Assembly (NCBI GenBank): GCA_015068455.1
Contig: SVKO01000005.1
Coordinates: 124,001 to 188,000, forward strand
DNA length: 64,000 bases
Direction of reading: 5' to 3'
Origin: Oscillospiraceae bacterium
GTDB taxonomy: Bacteria; Bacillota; Clostridia; Oscillospirales; Oscillospiraceae
Shown: one piece after another, positions 1-8,587 of the stretch
Position numbering within the stretch: position 1 is the first letter of the stretch
Layout: each line of letters starts with the position of its first letter
Translations under genes and position numbers: made by a program
The notes under the pieces: generated by a model
The model's database searches: none
Seen by the model: only the letters and a program-made list of their open reading frames with translations
Told to the model about the DNA's origin: nothing

Positions 1-618
1 GAGATTCTGCCGCTTGACCTTGGTACGGAGGGCAATGTAGGAGCGCAGATTGCGGCATTTAACACGGATGATAAAGCGGATGATAGCGGAAAGGCAAAGG
101 TCACATTCATCACAAAGCACGCTCTTAACACTGCAAAGCGCTGGAATCCACAGTTGTCCCCCTCGTCTGCCCCGTATACTGAGGGAACTGGAACTATTGG
201 GGGTTGGGCGCAGAGTGAGATTCGTGCCTATATAAGAAACACCGTGAAACCGCTGATTCCATCAGATATCCGCAATCGAATTGTTGAGGTCACTAAAAAA
301 TATTATACGTACAATACGTCCGGCACTGCCTCAACCCAAACTATTGTTGACGATGTTTGGCTTCCGAGCGCGGGAGAGGTGTTCGGTAACTATGAATCCG
401 GCATACGTTATTCCGATTTGTTTGGAACGACAGCGGCGGGTTCAGCAGATGCAAAACGAGTCAAGACAAAAAGCAACAGCAGTACGGCAGTAGGCTGGTG
501 GCTGAGAACAGGCAGTTCAACGTCTAAAAGCAGATTAGCAGTTACAAACGGTTCATCGACTGGTTATAACTCACATTACACAGGTTATTTCCACGCCGTA
601 GGCTTCTGCATTGATTAA
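1..618 (+). CDS. Phage-type DUF6273 protein, 5' end outside window
   Basis: The reading frame is open from base 1 to TAA at 616-618, giving 205 visible codons with the start lost upstream. The C-terminal part has the DUF6273 pattern: a WAQSEIR stretch, then VKPLIPSDIR, then WLPSAGEVFG, then GWWLRTGS and a terminal HAVGFCID. In this family the domain is common at the C-terminus of phage tail or surface proteins of gut Firmicutes and is thought to be a display domain of the C-type-lectin kind. The next two genes are also small phage-like proteins in the same direction, so I read this as the receptor-facing end of a prophage or tailocin module. The exact role is inferred. Confidence 0.75.
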   Translation, partial: EILPLDLGTEGNVGAQIAAFNTDDKADDSGKAKVTFITKHALNTAKRWNPQLSPSSAPYTEGTGTIGGWAQSEIRAYIRNTVKPLIPSDIRNRIVEVTKKYYTYNTSGTASTQTIVDDVWLPSAGEVFGNYESGIRYSDLFGTTAAGSADAKRVKTKSNSSTAVGWWLRTGSSTSKSRLAVTNGSSTGYNSHYTGYFHAVGFCID

Positions 619-630
619 GGGGGTGCATCC

Positions 631-915
631 ATGTACGCAAAAATCATTGACGGCGTTTTCACGATTGCGCCAAAGAAAATCAACCGCATCATCGACGGAC
701 AGGAATACACCACCTTCAATCCCACGGGCGAGATGCTTGCGGAGCAGGGCTGGAAACCGGTCACGGAGACCGCCCACGAAGAAGCGCCCGCCGGTTACGA
801 ATACAGACCGGTCTACACGGATGACGGAGATACGATCCTCCAGTCATGGGAACTGACGGAGCGGGAGCTTTCCGCAGACGAAGCCCTGTCCATCATCACG
901 GGGGGTGCATACTGA
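631..915 (+). CDS. Small phage-module protein, unknown function
   Basis: This 94-residue protein begins at an ATG preceded by a GGGGGTG ribosome site and lies 12 bases after the DUF6273 gene. It is acidic and soluble, with no signal peptide or membrane segment. The sequence resembles the short proteins that follow tail-fibre genes in Clostridia prophages, but no motif identifies a function. Its stop overlaps the start of the next gene in the pattern TGATG, which points to translational coupling. Confidence 0.6.
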   Translation: MYAKIIDGVFTIAPKKINRIIDGQEYTTFNPTGEMLAEQGWKPVTETAHEEAPAGYEYRPVYTDDGDTILQSWELTERELSADEALSIITGGAY

Positions 916-1331
916 TGTTTTTGAGCATAGCAAACCTTATCAGAGAGCGGCTGGAACGAGCTGCGCAGCACATCCCGGAGATCGAAGCCTACGACGTGGT
1001 GTGGCTGTATCCCCGCTGGACGGAGGACGGGCAATACACCACGGGCAAAGTGTGGGAGTATGACGAGAAGCTGTACCGCTGCCGTCAGGATCATACCGGG
1101 CAGGCCGGTTACGAACCGCCCAACACGCCCGCGCTGTGGGAGCTGATCCCGCCTCCGGGCGAGGAAGGAACGCACGACAATCCGTACCAGTACGCACCGG
1201 GCATGGCGCTCATTGAGGGCAAATACTACACCGAGAACGACGTGCTGTACCTCTGCACCAGAGATACGGGAGTCCCTGTGTATCAGGCGCTGGCTGATCT
1301 CGTCGGGCTGTATGTGGATCTGATACGCTGA
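915..1331 (+). CDS. Small phage-module protein with carbohydrate-binding-like core
   Basis: I place the start at the ATG at 915, which overlaps the preceding stop, rather than at an upstream ATG buried in the previous gene. The 138-residue product has an N-terminal amphipathic helix. A central aromatic-rich segment (about residues 30-80: YTTGKVWEYDEKLYRC, then the QDHT and PALWELIP segments) matches the layout of small CBM5/12-type carbohydrate-binding modules: a Tyr/Trp-rich beta hairpin ending in a W-x-L-I motif. Such modules occur at the end of phage tail operons and could bind cell-wall glycans. The assignment to that fold is by pattern only. Confidence 0.6.
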   Translation: MFLSIANLIRERLERAAQHIPEIEAYDVVWLYPRWTEDGQYTTGKVWEYDEKLYRCRQDHTGQAGYEPPNTPALWELIPPPGEEGTHDNPYQYAPGMALIEGKYYTENDVLYLCTRDTGVPVYQALADLVGLYVDLIR

Positions 1332-1344
1332 AAACGAAAAAAAG

Positions 1345-1379
1345 GGCGCCACTGCTTTTGCAGTGGCGCCTTTATTATT
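1345..1379. terminator. Bidirectional intrinsic terminator
   Basis: An 11-bp perfect stem (GGCGCCACTGC with its complement, loop TTTT) is flanked by an A-run on the left and a T-rich tract on the right. It lies between convergent genes, the phage module and tyrS, and can stop both. Confidence 0.85.
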
Positions 1380-1382
1380 TAA

Positions 1383-2609
1383 TCAATCATGAAGGATGGC
1401 CTTGTGGAACACCTTCTTGCCCTTGCGGATCTTAACGCCCTCTTTCAGAGCTTCCCCGCTGACGGTCTCGTCGATGGCGGCGACCTTCTTTTCATCGATC
1501 ATGACGCCGCCCTGCTGAATCAGACGCCGGGCCTCGCCCTTACTGGGAGCCAGCTTGCAGGCCACCAGCAGCTCGATGACGCCGATGGCGCCGTCGGTCA
1601 GGTTGGCGTCCGTCAGGGTGGTGGTGGGCATGTTCTCGTCGGAGCTGCCCGCGCTGAACAGAGCCTTGGCCGCCTTCTGGGCCTTGGTCGCTTCCTCTTC
1701 GCCGTGGATCAGCTTGGTAAGCTCATAGGCCAGGATCTCCTTGGCAGTATTGAGCTGGCTGCCCTCCCAGGACTCCATCTTCTCGATCTCCTCCAGGGGG
1801 ATGAAGGTCAGCATGCGGATGCACTTGAGCACGTCGGCGTCGTCCACATTGCGCCAGTACTGGTAGAAGTCGAAGGGGCTGGTCTTGTTTGCGTCCAGCC
1901 AGACGGCGCCCTTGGCGGTCTTGCCCATCTTCTTGCCCTCGGAATTGAGCAGCAGATTGATGGTCATGGCATGGGCGTCCTTGCCCAGCTTGCGGCGGAT
2001 CAGCTCGGAGCCTGCCAGCATGTTGGACCACTGGTCGTTGCCGCCGAACTGCATGTTGCAGCCCAGGGTCTGGAACATATGATACCAGTCATAGGCCTGC
2101 ATGATCATATAGTTGAATTCCAGGAAGCTCAGGCCCTTTTCCATGCGCTGTTTATAGCACTCTGCCCGCAGCATATTGTTGACGGAGAAGCAGGCACCCA
2201 CCTCGCGCAGCACGTCCACATAGTTGAGGGGCAACAGCCAGTCGGCATTGTTGACCATGAGGGCCTTTCCGTCGGAAAAGTCGATGAATTTCGCCATCTG
2301 CACCTTGAAGCAGTCGGCGTTGTGCTGAATGGTCTGCTTGGTCATCATGGAGCGCATATCCGTGCGGCCGGAGGGATCTCCGATCATGGCGGTGCCGCCG
2401 CCGATCAGAGCGATGGGCTTGTTGCCCGCCTCCTGCAGGCGCTTCATGAGGCACAGCGCCATGAAATGGCCCACATGAAGAGAGTCCGCCGTCGGATCAA
2501 AGCCGATATAGAACACGGCTTTGCCGTTATTGACCATGCTGCGGATTTCCTCTTCATCCGTAACCTGCGCGATCAAACCGCGCGCCACGAGTTCTTCATA
2601 GATTTCCAT
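1383..2609 (-). CDS. tyrS: Tyrosine--tRNA ligase
   Basis: This is a class I aminoacyl-tRNA synthetase of 408 residues that charges tRNA-Tyr in the cytoplasm. The HIGH motif appears as HVGH (about residue 46). The KMSKS loop appears as KMGKT near residue 228. GGNDQWSN in the tyrosine/tRNA contact region is intact. The C-terminus carries an S4 RNA-binding domain. Length and domain order are normal for the bacterial TyrS. The ATG start has AAAGGAG upstream. The gene is monocistronic, behind its own promoter and a T-box leader, and ends at the bidirectional terminator. Confidence 0.97.
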   Translation of the reverse strand: MEIYEELVARGLIAQVTDEEEIRSMVNNGKAVFYIGFDPTADSLHVGHFMALCLMKRLQEAGNKPIALIGGGTAMIGDPSGRTDMRSMMTKQTIQHNADCFKVQMAKFIDFSDGKALMVNNADWLLPLNYVDVLREVGACFSVNNMLRAECYKQRMEKGLSFLEFNYMIMQAYDWYHMFQTLGCNMQFGGNDQWSNMLAGSELIRRKLGKDAHAMTINLLLNSEGKKMGKTAKGAVWLDANKTSPFDFYQYWRNVDDADVLKCIRMLTFIPLEEIEKMESWEGSQLNTAKEILAYELTKLIHGEEEATKAQKAAKALFSAGSSDENMPTTTLTDANLTDGAIGVIELLVACKLAPSKGEARRLIQQGGVMIDEKKVAAIDETVSGEALKEGVKIRKGKKVFHKAILHD

Positions 2610-2640
2610 GTCGTTACTCCTTTAAAGTGATAAACAAAAA

Positions 2641-2903
2641 CCCTCTGCCCCATACGGGACAGAGGGCGAATTTACGTTCGCGGTACCACCTCTGGTTCCG
2701 CCGCGGCTCACGCCGTGACGCTCAACAGGCGCCGATACGCCTTTGCGCTGTAACGGGCGAACCCGGCGATCCCTAATAGAGGCTCGTTCAGGATGCAGCT
2801 CCGGAGGGTATTCACCGGCCCTTCCCTTCCCCTTTTCACCGGCCAGGGGCTCTCTGATGGGACGAGACAGGCTACTATGCTCCTTCATCGCACTGTAATA
2901 TCG
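2641..2903 (-). promoter_or_regulatory. T-box leader of tyrS
   Basis: Read on the minus strand, this leader contains the T-box core GGTGGTACCGCG (complement at about 2677-2693). A GC-rich terminator stem (2641-2666) follows, then a run of T ahead of the tyrS ribosome site. Upstream an AGTA element and a GGTGAA segment precede TAC (complement at 2808-2810), which is the likely tyrosine specifier codon. Uncharged tRNA-Tyr should pair with the leader and favour the antiterminator. An ORF covering 2622-2888 is an artefact of this RNA. Confidence 0.93.
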
Positions 2904-2909
2904 AGGGCT

Positions 2910-2938
2910 ATTTTAGCAAAAAACCGAACAAATGTCAA
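2910..2938 (-). promoter_or_regulatory. Sigma-A promoter of tyrS T-box transcript
   Basis: TTGACA (complement at 2933-2938) is separated by 17 bp from TAAAAT (complement at 2910-2915). It sits just downstream of the recN stop, so tyrS is transcribed independently of the upstream block. Confidence 0.88.
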
Positions 2939-2953
2939 CCGAAAAACGGGCGC

Positions 2954-4606
2954 TTATTTGCCGGAAAGCATTTCCGCAGCGCTCTTTCTTGTGGTCTCGG
3001 TGATGCGCTCGCCGCCGATGATGCGGCTGAGTTCCTCGATCCGGCCCTCGCGGTCCAGGGGCGTGACGTTCGTATAGGTTCTGCCACCCTGTTCGGATTT
3101 TGCGATCAGCAGATGCAGATCCGCCAAAGCAGCGATCTGGGGCAGATGGGTCACACAGAGCACCTGCTTCCTTTCGGCAACGCTCTGAAGCTTCTGGGCC
3201 ACCTTCTGGGCGGCGCGGCCGGAAACGCCGGCGTCCACCTCGTCAAAGATCAGCGTATTCACGCTGTCGAGCTCGGACAGGACGTTCTTCATGGCAAGCA
3301 TGATACGCGCCAACTCGCCGCCGGAGGCGACCCGGCTCATGGGCCGCAGATCCTCGCCCGCATTGGCGGACATGAGGAAGGCCGCCTGATCGGCGCCTGT
3401 GGGGCCGAAGGGGATCTCCGTAAACCGGCATTCAAACCGGATCCGGGGCATGTCCAGCTGGCTCAGCTCGGTCAGCATGCGGCCTTTGAGCTCCTGCGCC
3501 GCCGCCATCCGCGTCTTCCGCAGACAAAGCGCAGCCACTTCGGCCTGCGAATGCAGCTTCTCTTCCTGCTCGCGCAGTTCTGCCAGGCGTTCGTCAGAAA
3601 AACGGATCTCATCCAGCTCCTGCCGGGCTCGATCCCGATAGGATAAAATCTCGTCGATTGTCGGACCGTACTTCCGCCGAAGGCGATGGATCAGATCCAA
3701 TCTCGATTCGATTTCATCCAACTCCTCCGGGGAAAATGACGTCTCCTCACGCAGATCGATCAGTTCCTCGCAGATCTCCCGGAGATTCACGCCCAATTCT
3801 GCCACAGCGCCGGACAGACGTTCTATGCGGTCATCGTATTGGGCAATCCGACTGAGCGCATATTCCGCCTCAGAAATCTGGGCGGACGCTCCCTCGGCGT
3901 CATCGTCGCCGTAAAGACAGCGCAGGGAGTTCAGTAGATTCTGTGTAAATTTTTCCGCGTTCTGCAGCAGCTTACGGCGGGCTTCCAGCGCCTCGTCCTC
4001 GCCGCTTTTCAGCTCTGCGCGGTCAATTTCGCCGATCTGATGGCGCAGCATCTCCGTACGGCGCAGCTTCTCACCGTCGTCAATACTCAGCCGGTCGATC
4101 TCACGCCGCACCCCGACAAGCGCTTCATAAGCCTCGCGATAGCTTTCGAATTCGGCCTCATTGCGGGCGAACAGGTCGAGGTAACGCAGATGGTTTTCCT
4201 CGTCAAAGAGCTGCTGCGAATCATGCTGGCCGTGGATATTGATGAGCTGCACGCCGAGCTGACGCAGCACAGACACGCTGACACTCTGTCCGTTGACCCG
4301 GCACAGATTTCTGCCGTCGACGCCCAGCTCCCGCTGCAGGAGCAGCTCCGGCTCGTAGGGCACATGGTTTTCGGCAAACCAGGCAAGCGCCGGAACATCC
4401 TGAAACACAGCGCTGACGAAAGCCTTGGAAGCGCCGGTGCGGATCACATCGCGATAGGTACGCTCGCCCAAAATAGCGCTGATGGCGTCGATCACGATGG
4501 ATTTGCCGGCGCCGGTCTCGCCCGTGAGCACATTGAAGCCCCGGGCGAACTGAATATCCACGGATTCAATCACCGCGATATTCTCAATGTGAAGGCTTGA
4601 AAGCAT
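2954..4606 (-). CDS. recN: DNA repair protein RecN
   Basis: RecN is an SMC-like ATPase that acts at double-strand breaks during recombinational repair. The 550-residue product has an N-terminal Walker A (GETGAGKS, about residues 30-37), long central coiled-coil arms rich in Glu/Arg/Leu (about 150-370), the signature SGGELARIMLA, and Walker B LIFDEVDAGVSG. Length equals the usual 550-560. It lies 3 bases after argR at the end of the housekeeping block, the common argR-recN order in Clostridia. Confidence 0.96.
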   Translation of the reverse strand: MLSSLHIENIAVIESVDIQFARGFNVLTGETGAGKSIVIDAISAILGERTYRDVIRTGASKAFVSAVFQDVPALAWFAENHVPYEPELLLQRELGVDGRNLCRVNGQSVSVSVLRQLGVQLINIHGQHDSQQLFDEENHLRYLDLFARNEAEFESYREAYEALVGVRREIDRLSIDDGEKLRRTEMLRHQIGEIDRAELKSGEDEALEARRKLLQNAEKFTQNLLNSLRCLYGDDDAEGASAQISEAEYALSRIAQYDDRIERLSGAVAELGVNLREICEELIDLREETSFSPEELDEIESRLDLIHRLRRKYGPTIDEILSYRDRARQELDEIRFSDERLAELREQEEKLHSQAEVAALCLRKTRMAAAQELKGRMLTELSQLDMPRIRFECRFTEIPFGPTGADQAAFLMSANAGEDLRPMSRVASGGELARIMLAMKNVLSELDSVNTLIFDEVDAGVSGRAAQKVAQKLQSVAERKQVLCVTHLPQIAALADLHLLIAKSEQGGRTYTNVTPLDREGRIEELSRIIGGERITETTRKSAAEMLSGK

Positions 4607-4609
4607 GGC

Positions 4610-5065
4610 TTAGCTCAGAAGCTGCTTGATCTCCGCACAGAAAGCGCTGGCAGCGCTGGTGTCACGCATCACGAGAAATGCCGTATCGTCTCCGGCCAGG
4701 GAGCCCAGCACCACGGGCATGCCCATGGAATCGATGGCAGAGCAGGCAGCGGAGGCCAGGCCAGGCATCGTCTTGATGACGACGATGTTCTGCGCAAAAT
4801 CATAGCTGGTGATGCATTCACGGAAGATCGTGTTGAGCCGGGCGGAGAACGTGCCGCCGGATTCCTTGTTTGCAGCCGTATAGCGGTAGGTGCCGAGATT
4901 GGTCAGCTCCTTGACGATCCGAAGCTCCTTGATGTCGCGGGAGATGGTCGCCTGGGTGCTTCTGAAACCTGCACGCTGGAGCGCATCGAGGAGCTGCTCC
5001 TGCGTTTCGATGTCGTAGGATGCAATGATTTCAAGGATTTTTGCCTGTCGCTGTGTTTTCATCAT
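4610..5065 (-). CDS. argR: Arginine repressor ArgR/AhrC
   Basis: This 151-residue transcription factor represses arginine biosynthesis and activates catabolism when arginine binds. The N-terminal winged helix contains QATISRDIKELRI, the recognition helix conserved in ArgR. The C-terminal hexamerisation and arginine-binding domain contains the GDDTAFLV segment with the ligand-contacting Asp pair. Two ATG codons are adjacent (5065 and 5062); GAGGAAA upstream serves either. It follows nadK by 11 bases and precedes recN by 3. Confidence 0.95.
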   Translation of the reverse strand: MMKTQRQAKILEIIASYDIETQEQLLDALQRAGFRSTQATISRDIKELRIVKELTNLGTYRYTAANKESGGTFSARLNTIFRECITSYDFAQNIVVIKTMPGLASAACSAIDSMGMPVVLGSLAGDDTAFLVMRDTSAASAFCAEIKQLLS

Positions 5066-5076
5066 AATTTCCTCAC

Positions 5077-5937
5077 TTACTTTCTGAATTTAGCGTTTAT
5101 GATCTCAAACATGCTCCGGTCCCGGAGATGAAGAAACTGCGTATCAAAGGGAGCCTGCCGGATCTGGACCGTATCGCTGCTGAGCAGACGTATGGCCCGG
5201 CCGCCGTCCAGACTGAGATAGGCCGTTTTCCGGCCCTGACGTGCGGAGCGGATCGTAACTGTCCGCCCGGCGCTCAAAACAAAGGATTTGGACATCAGGT
5301 CATGGGAGCAGATCGGCGTAACCACGATACAGCGGGCCGTGGGCTCGACCAGAGGGCCGCCGGCGCTCATGCAGTAGGCTGTGGAGCCTGTGGGTGTGCA
5401 GACGATCACGCCGTCGCCGCTGAGCACGATGGGATGCTGTTCATCGCTGGCCACGCTCAGATGTACCGTACGGGCTACGGCGCTCTTGGTCACCACGGCG
5501 TCGTTGAGCGCAATATCGTCGTAGATGATCTGTCCGTCGCGCAATACCTGCACCTGGAGCATCATGCGCCGCTCCAGAAGGAAGTCGTCGCTGGCCAGTC
5601 GGCCGAGGATATCAAGCTCTCCGCTGTCCACATCCGCCAGATACCCCATATTGCCGATGTTTACGCCCAGTATGGGAATGCCGGCTTTGGTCGCATCCTT
5701 GGATGCGTGCAGCACGGTGCCGTCGCCGCCGAAGCAGATCAGAAGCTCGGCGTTTTCCAGCGCCTGCTCCAGGTGCGTGAATTCGATGTCCCGGGGCAGA
5801 TCGTTTTTCTGCTCCACATCGAATACCAGACAGATGCTGCATTCAATGCCTTTGTCCTCCAGGATCTGCTTTGCCTGCCGGAGTGTTTTGAAGTTTTTAT
5901 CCCGATAGGGATTGGATGATAGAATCACTTTTTTCAT
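5077..5937 (-). CDS. nadK: NAD kinase
   Basis: It phosphorylates NAD to NADP in the cytosol. The 286-residue protein has the GGDGT active-site motif (LICFGGDGTVLHA, about residues 67-80), an NxGxxGYLAD segment (about 94-102) and the TPTGSTAY loop around residue 180. This is the complete set for the NadK family. It sits 3 bases downstream of tlyA and continues into argR and recN, the conserved tlyA-nadK-argR-recN order. Confidence 0.95.
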   Translation of the reverse strand: MKKVILSSNPYRDKNFKTLRQAKQILEDKGIECSICLVFDVEQKNDLPRDIEFTHLEQALENAELLICFGGDGTVLHASKDATKAGIPILGVNIGNMGYLADVDSGELDILGRLASDDFLLERRMMLQVQVLRDGQIIYDDIALNDAVVTKSAVARTVHLSVASDEQHPIVLSGDGVIVCTPTGSTAYCMSAGGPLVEPTARCIVVTPICSHDLMSKSFVLSAGRTVTIRSARQGRKTAYLSLDGGRAIRLLSSDTVQIRQAPFDTQFLHLRDRSMFEIINAKFRK

Positions 5938-5940
5938 AGC

Positions 5941-6744
5941 TTACCGGTCCAAAGTACTGTGGGCCTCACCCACAAGAATAGATAGATCTTTCTCAAACGC
6001 ATCGCCGGGCAAAATGCTCAGATGCGCTAAAAATTCGATGTTGCCCTCCGGGCCCTTCACAGGAGAAAAGGTCATATTCCGGATCGTGAAATCAAGAGAA
6101 TACGCCAGCGCTCTGAAGTTCTCCAGAACCTCCAGATGGACGGCAGGATCGCGGACAACGCCCTTTTTTCCCACCTTTTCCCTGCCGGCCTCAAACTGCG
6201 GCTTGATCAGGCAAATGACCTGCCCCGCCGGGCCGAGCAGGGCGCGGATCGCAGGCAATACGATGCGCAGAGAGATGAACGACACGTCAACCACGGACAG
6301 ATCCAGGGGCTCGCCGATGTCCTCGGGTTTCACGTAACGGATGTTCGTGCGCTCCATGCAGACCACCCGCGGGTCCTCGCGAAGCTTCCATGCCAGCTGG
6401 CCGTAGCCCACATCGATGGCATAGACCTTTTTCGCGCCCTTTTGCAGCAGGCAGTCGGTAAAACCGCCGGTGGATGCCCCGGAATCGGAGCATACACAGC
6501 CCGTGGGATCGACGCCGAACTCGTCCAGCGCCTTTTCCAGCTTCCAGCCGCCCCGGGATACATAAGGGCAGACCTCGGATCGCACCTCAATGGGCGCCGT
6601 CGGATCGATCATGGTCCCGGCCTTGTCCTGCCGTTGGTTCGCCACATAGACGTCGCCGCTCATGATGATGGCCTGGGCCTTGCTGCGGGTCTCGGCAAGT
6701 CCGCGCTGCGTTAAGACAACGTCCAGCCGTTCCTTCTTAGCCAT
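5941..6744 (-). CDS. tlyA: TlyA family rRNA 2'-O-methyltransferase
   Basis: The start is the ATG at 6744 (MAKKERLDVVL), which has GGAGGTG upstream inside the end of dxs; a longer frame reaching 6939 would run deep into dxs. The 267-residue product has an N-terminal S4 domain (residues 1-60) and an FtsJ-like SAM methyltransferase domain. That domain contains DSGASTGGFTDCLL as motif I, DVGYGQL, and a KPQFEAG segment carrying the conserved lysine. TlyA enzymes methylate 16S and 23S rRNA; some homologues have been called haemolysins. It overlaps the dxs stop by 8 bases. Confidence 0.93.
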   Translation of the reverse strand: MAKKERLDVVLTQRGLAETRSKAQAIIMSGDVYVANQRQDKAGTMIDPTAPIEVRSEVCPYVSRGGWKLEKALDEFGVDPTGCVCSDSGASTGGFTDCLLQKGAKKVYAIDVGYGQLAWKLREDPRVVCMERTNIRYVKPEDIGEPLDLSVVDVSFISLRIVLPAIRALLGPAGQVICLIKPQFEAGREKVGKKGVVRDPAVHLEVLENFRALAYSLDFTIRNMTFSPVKGPEGNIEFLAHLSILPGDAFEKDLSILVGEAHSTLDR

Positions 6745-8578
6745 TCGCCAGCACCTCCGTGATCCAGTCGGCCAGGCTGTGTGCGTCCAGGCCGCGCTCA
6801 CGCAAAAGCTCGTCCCGGCTGCCGTGGGAAACAAAGACGTCGCCAAGATTTCTGGCCGCGCATTTACCGTCAAATCCACCGGAAGCCAACGCGCTGAACA
6901 GCTCCTGGGAAAGACTTCCCTGCCGGGCGCAATCCTCAATCACAAACACCGCGCCGGTTTTCTTCGCAGATGCTTCAACGGGGCCCATGTCCAACGGACA
7001 GATGCGATCAAGCTTGATGATCTCGGCACGCAGGTTGTTCCCGGAAAGAAGATCCGCCGCCGCAATGGCCTCGTTGATCATGATGCCGTAGCTGACAATG
7101 GTCAGATCCTTCCCCTCCCGCAGTACGGGCTGTCCGAGGGACTGCCTGTAAACGCCGTCCTCGCCGCGGGGATAACGCACTGCGACAGGTCCGGTGCAGT
7201 CATAGATCGCACGGGAGAGCATCTTCCGAAGCTCCAGTCGGTTGGACGGGCACAGAACCGTCATGCCCGGGATCTGGCGCAGATATCCCACGTCGAATTC
7301 GCCGTGGTGCGTCTCGCCGTCGGGTCCGACCAGGCCGGCGCGATCAACGGCAAACACCACATGCAGATGGAGCAAAGCCACATCCTGCATCATCATATCA
7401 AAGGCGCGCTGCAGGAAGGTGGAATAAATGGCGACCACAGGGATCAGGCCCTGCTTGGCAAGACCGCCCGCCATGGAGACGGCGTGCCCCTCGGCAATGC
7501 CGACGTCAAAGAATCGGTCTGGATAGGTTTCGGCAAACGCGTCGAGACTGTTGCCCTGCCGCATGGCGGCGGTAACGGCACAGATCCTCCGGTCATGGGC
7601 CGCAAGACGCACGAGCTCCTCGCCGAAAGCGTCACAGAAGGTCGGGCCGCCCTTTTGAACCTCTCCGGTTTCGGGATCGAAGCGGCCGACGCCGTGGAAC
7701 ACATCCGGATTCTGCTCGGCAGGCAAATAGCCCTTGCCCTTCTGCGTAAGCACATGCAGCAAAACAGGACAGTGCATTTCCTTTGCCCGGCGGAGCATGT
7801 AAATCAGCCGGGTGATGTCATGGCCGCTGACGGGGCCCATATACTGGAACCCCATCTCTTCAAAGAAGTTGATGCCAAGGGTGTGCCGCTTGAAGGACTC
7901 CTTGAGCCTGTGGACAATTTTATAGATGAACATGCCGCCCGGCGCACCGAGGGCAAACTTTCGCCAGATGCGCTTGAGCTTGAAATAGCCGGGCTTGGTT
8001 CGGATCAGGTTGAGATAGCTGGCAATGCCGCCCACATTCGGAGTGATGGACATGGCGTTGTCATTGAGGATCACGATCAGCGGCTCGGAGCTGGCGCCGG
8101 CGTCGTTCAGGCCTTCGTAGCTCAGTCCGCCGGTCAGAGCGCCGTCGCCCAGCAGCGCGATCACATGGTAATCCTCCTTGCTGAGCGTCCTGGCGCGGGC
8201 CATGCCCAGGGCGATGGAAACGGCGCTGGAGGCGTGGCCTGCGGTAAATGCGTCGCTCTCGCTCTCGCAGGGCTTCGGAAAGCCCGCGATGCCGCCGTAG
8301 GTGCGAAGCTCCGACAGGGCTTCACGGCGGCCGGTCAGCAGCTTATGCACATAGCACTGGTGCCCCACGTCGAACAGCAGGCGGTCGCGGCTGGTATCGA
8401 ACTCCTTCTCAATGGCCACCGTAAGTTCCACGATGCCGAGATTGGAGGACAGATGCCCGCCGTTTTTGCTGACGCACTGCACGAGATATTCACGAATTTC
8501 GGCGCACAGCTGCGCCTCCTGATCCGGGGGGATCCGCAGCAGATCCTCTCTGGAATGAATCGTATCTAACAGTTTCAT
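6737..8578 (-). CDS. dxs: 1-deoxy-D-xylulose-5-phosphate synthase
   Basis: This thiamine-diphosphate enzyme condenses pyruvate and glyceraldehyde 3-phosphate, the first step of the MEP isoprenoid pathway. The 613 residues include the TPP motif GDGALTGGLSYEGLNDAG (about 145-165), the HGVGRFD region and the transketolase central and C-terminal domains with DRAGLVGPDGETHHG. Length is normal. Together with ispA upstream it makes this block an isoprenoid locus. The small membrane protein gene ends 9 bases ahead of its start. Confidence 0.97.
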   Translation of the reverse strand: MKLLDTIHSREDLLRIPPDQEAQLCAEIREYLVQCVSKNGGHLSSNLGIVELTVAIEKEFDTSRDRLLFDVGHQCYVHKLLTGRREALSELRTYGGIAGFPKPCESESDAFTAGHASSAVSIALGMARARTLSKEDYHVIALLGDGALTGGLSYEGLNDAGASSEPLIVILNDNAMSITPNVGGIASYLNLIRTKPGYFKLKRIWRKFALGAPGGMFIYKIVHRLKESFKRHTLGINFFEEMGFQYMGPVSGHDITRLIYMLRRAKEMHCPVLLHVLTQKGKGYLPAEQNPDVFHGVGRFDPETGEVQKGGPTFCDAFGEELVRLAAHDRRICAVTAAMRQGNSLDAFAETYPDRFFDVGIAEGHAVSMAGGLAKQGLIPVVAIYSTFLQRAFDMMMQDVALLHLHVVFAVDRAGLVGPDGETHHGEFDVGYLRQIPGMTVLCPSNRLELRKMLSRAIYDCTGPVAVRYPRGEDGVYRQSLGQPVLREGKDLTIVSYGIMINEAIAAADLLSGNNLRAEIIKLDRICPLDMGPVEASAKKTGAVFVIEDCARQGSLSQELFSALASGGFDGKCAARNLGDVFVSHGSRDELLRERGLDAHSLADWITEVLANG

Positions 8579-8587
8579 ATCTTTTCC

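Noticed and set aside
1389-2630. Plus-strand ORF opposite tyrS
   Set aside because: A shadow of tyrS; no ribosome site and a low-complexity composition.
2622-2888. 88-codon ORF upstream of tyrS
   Set aside because: It covers the T-box leader and terminator.
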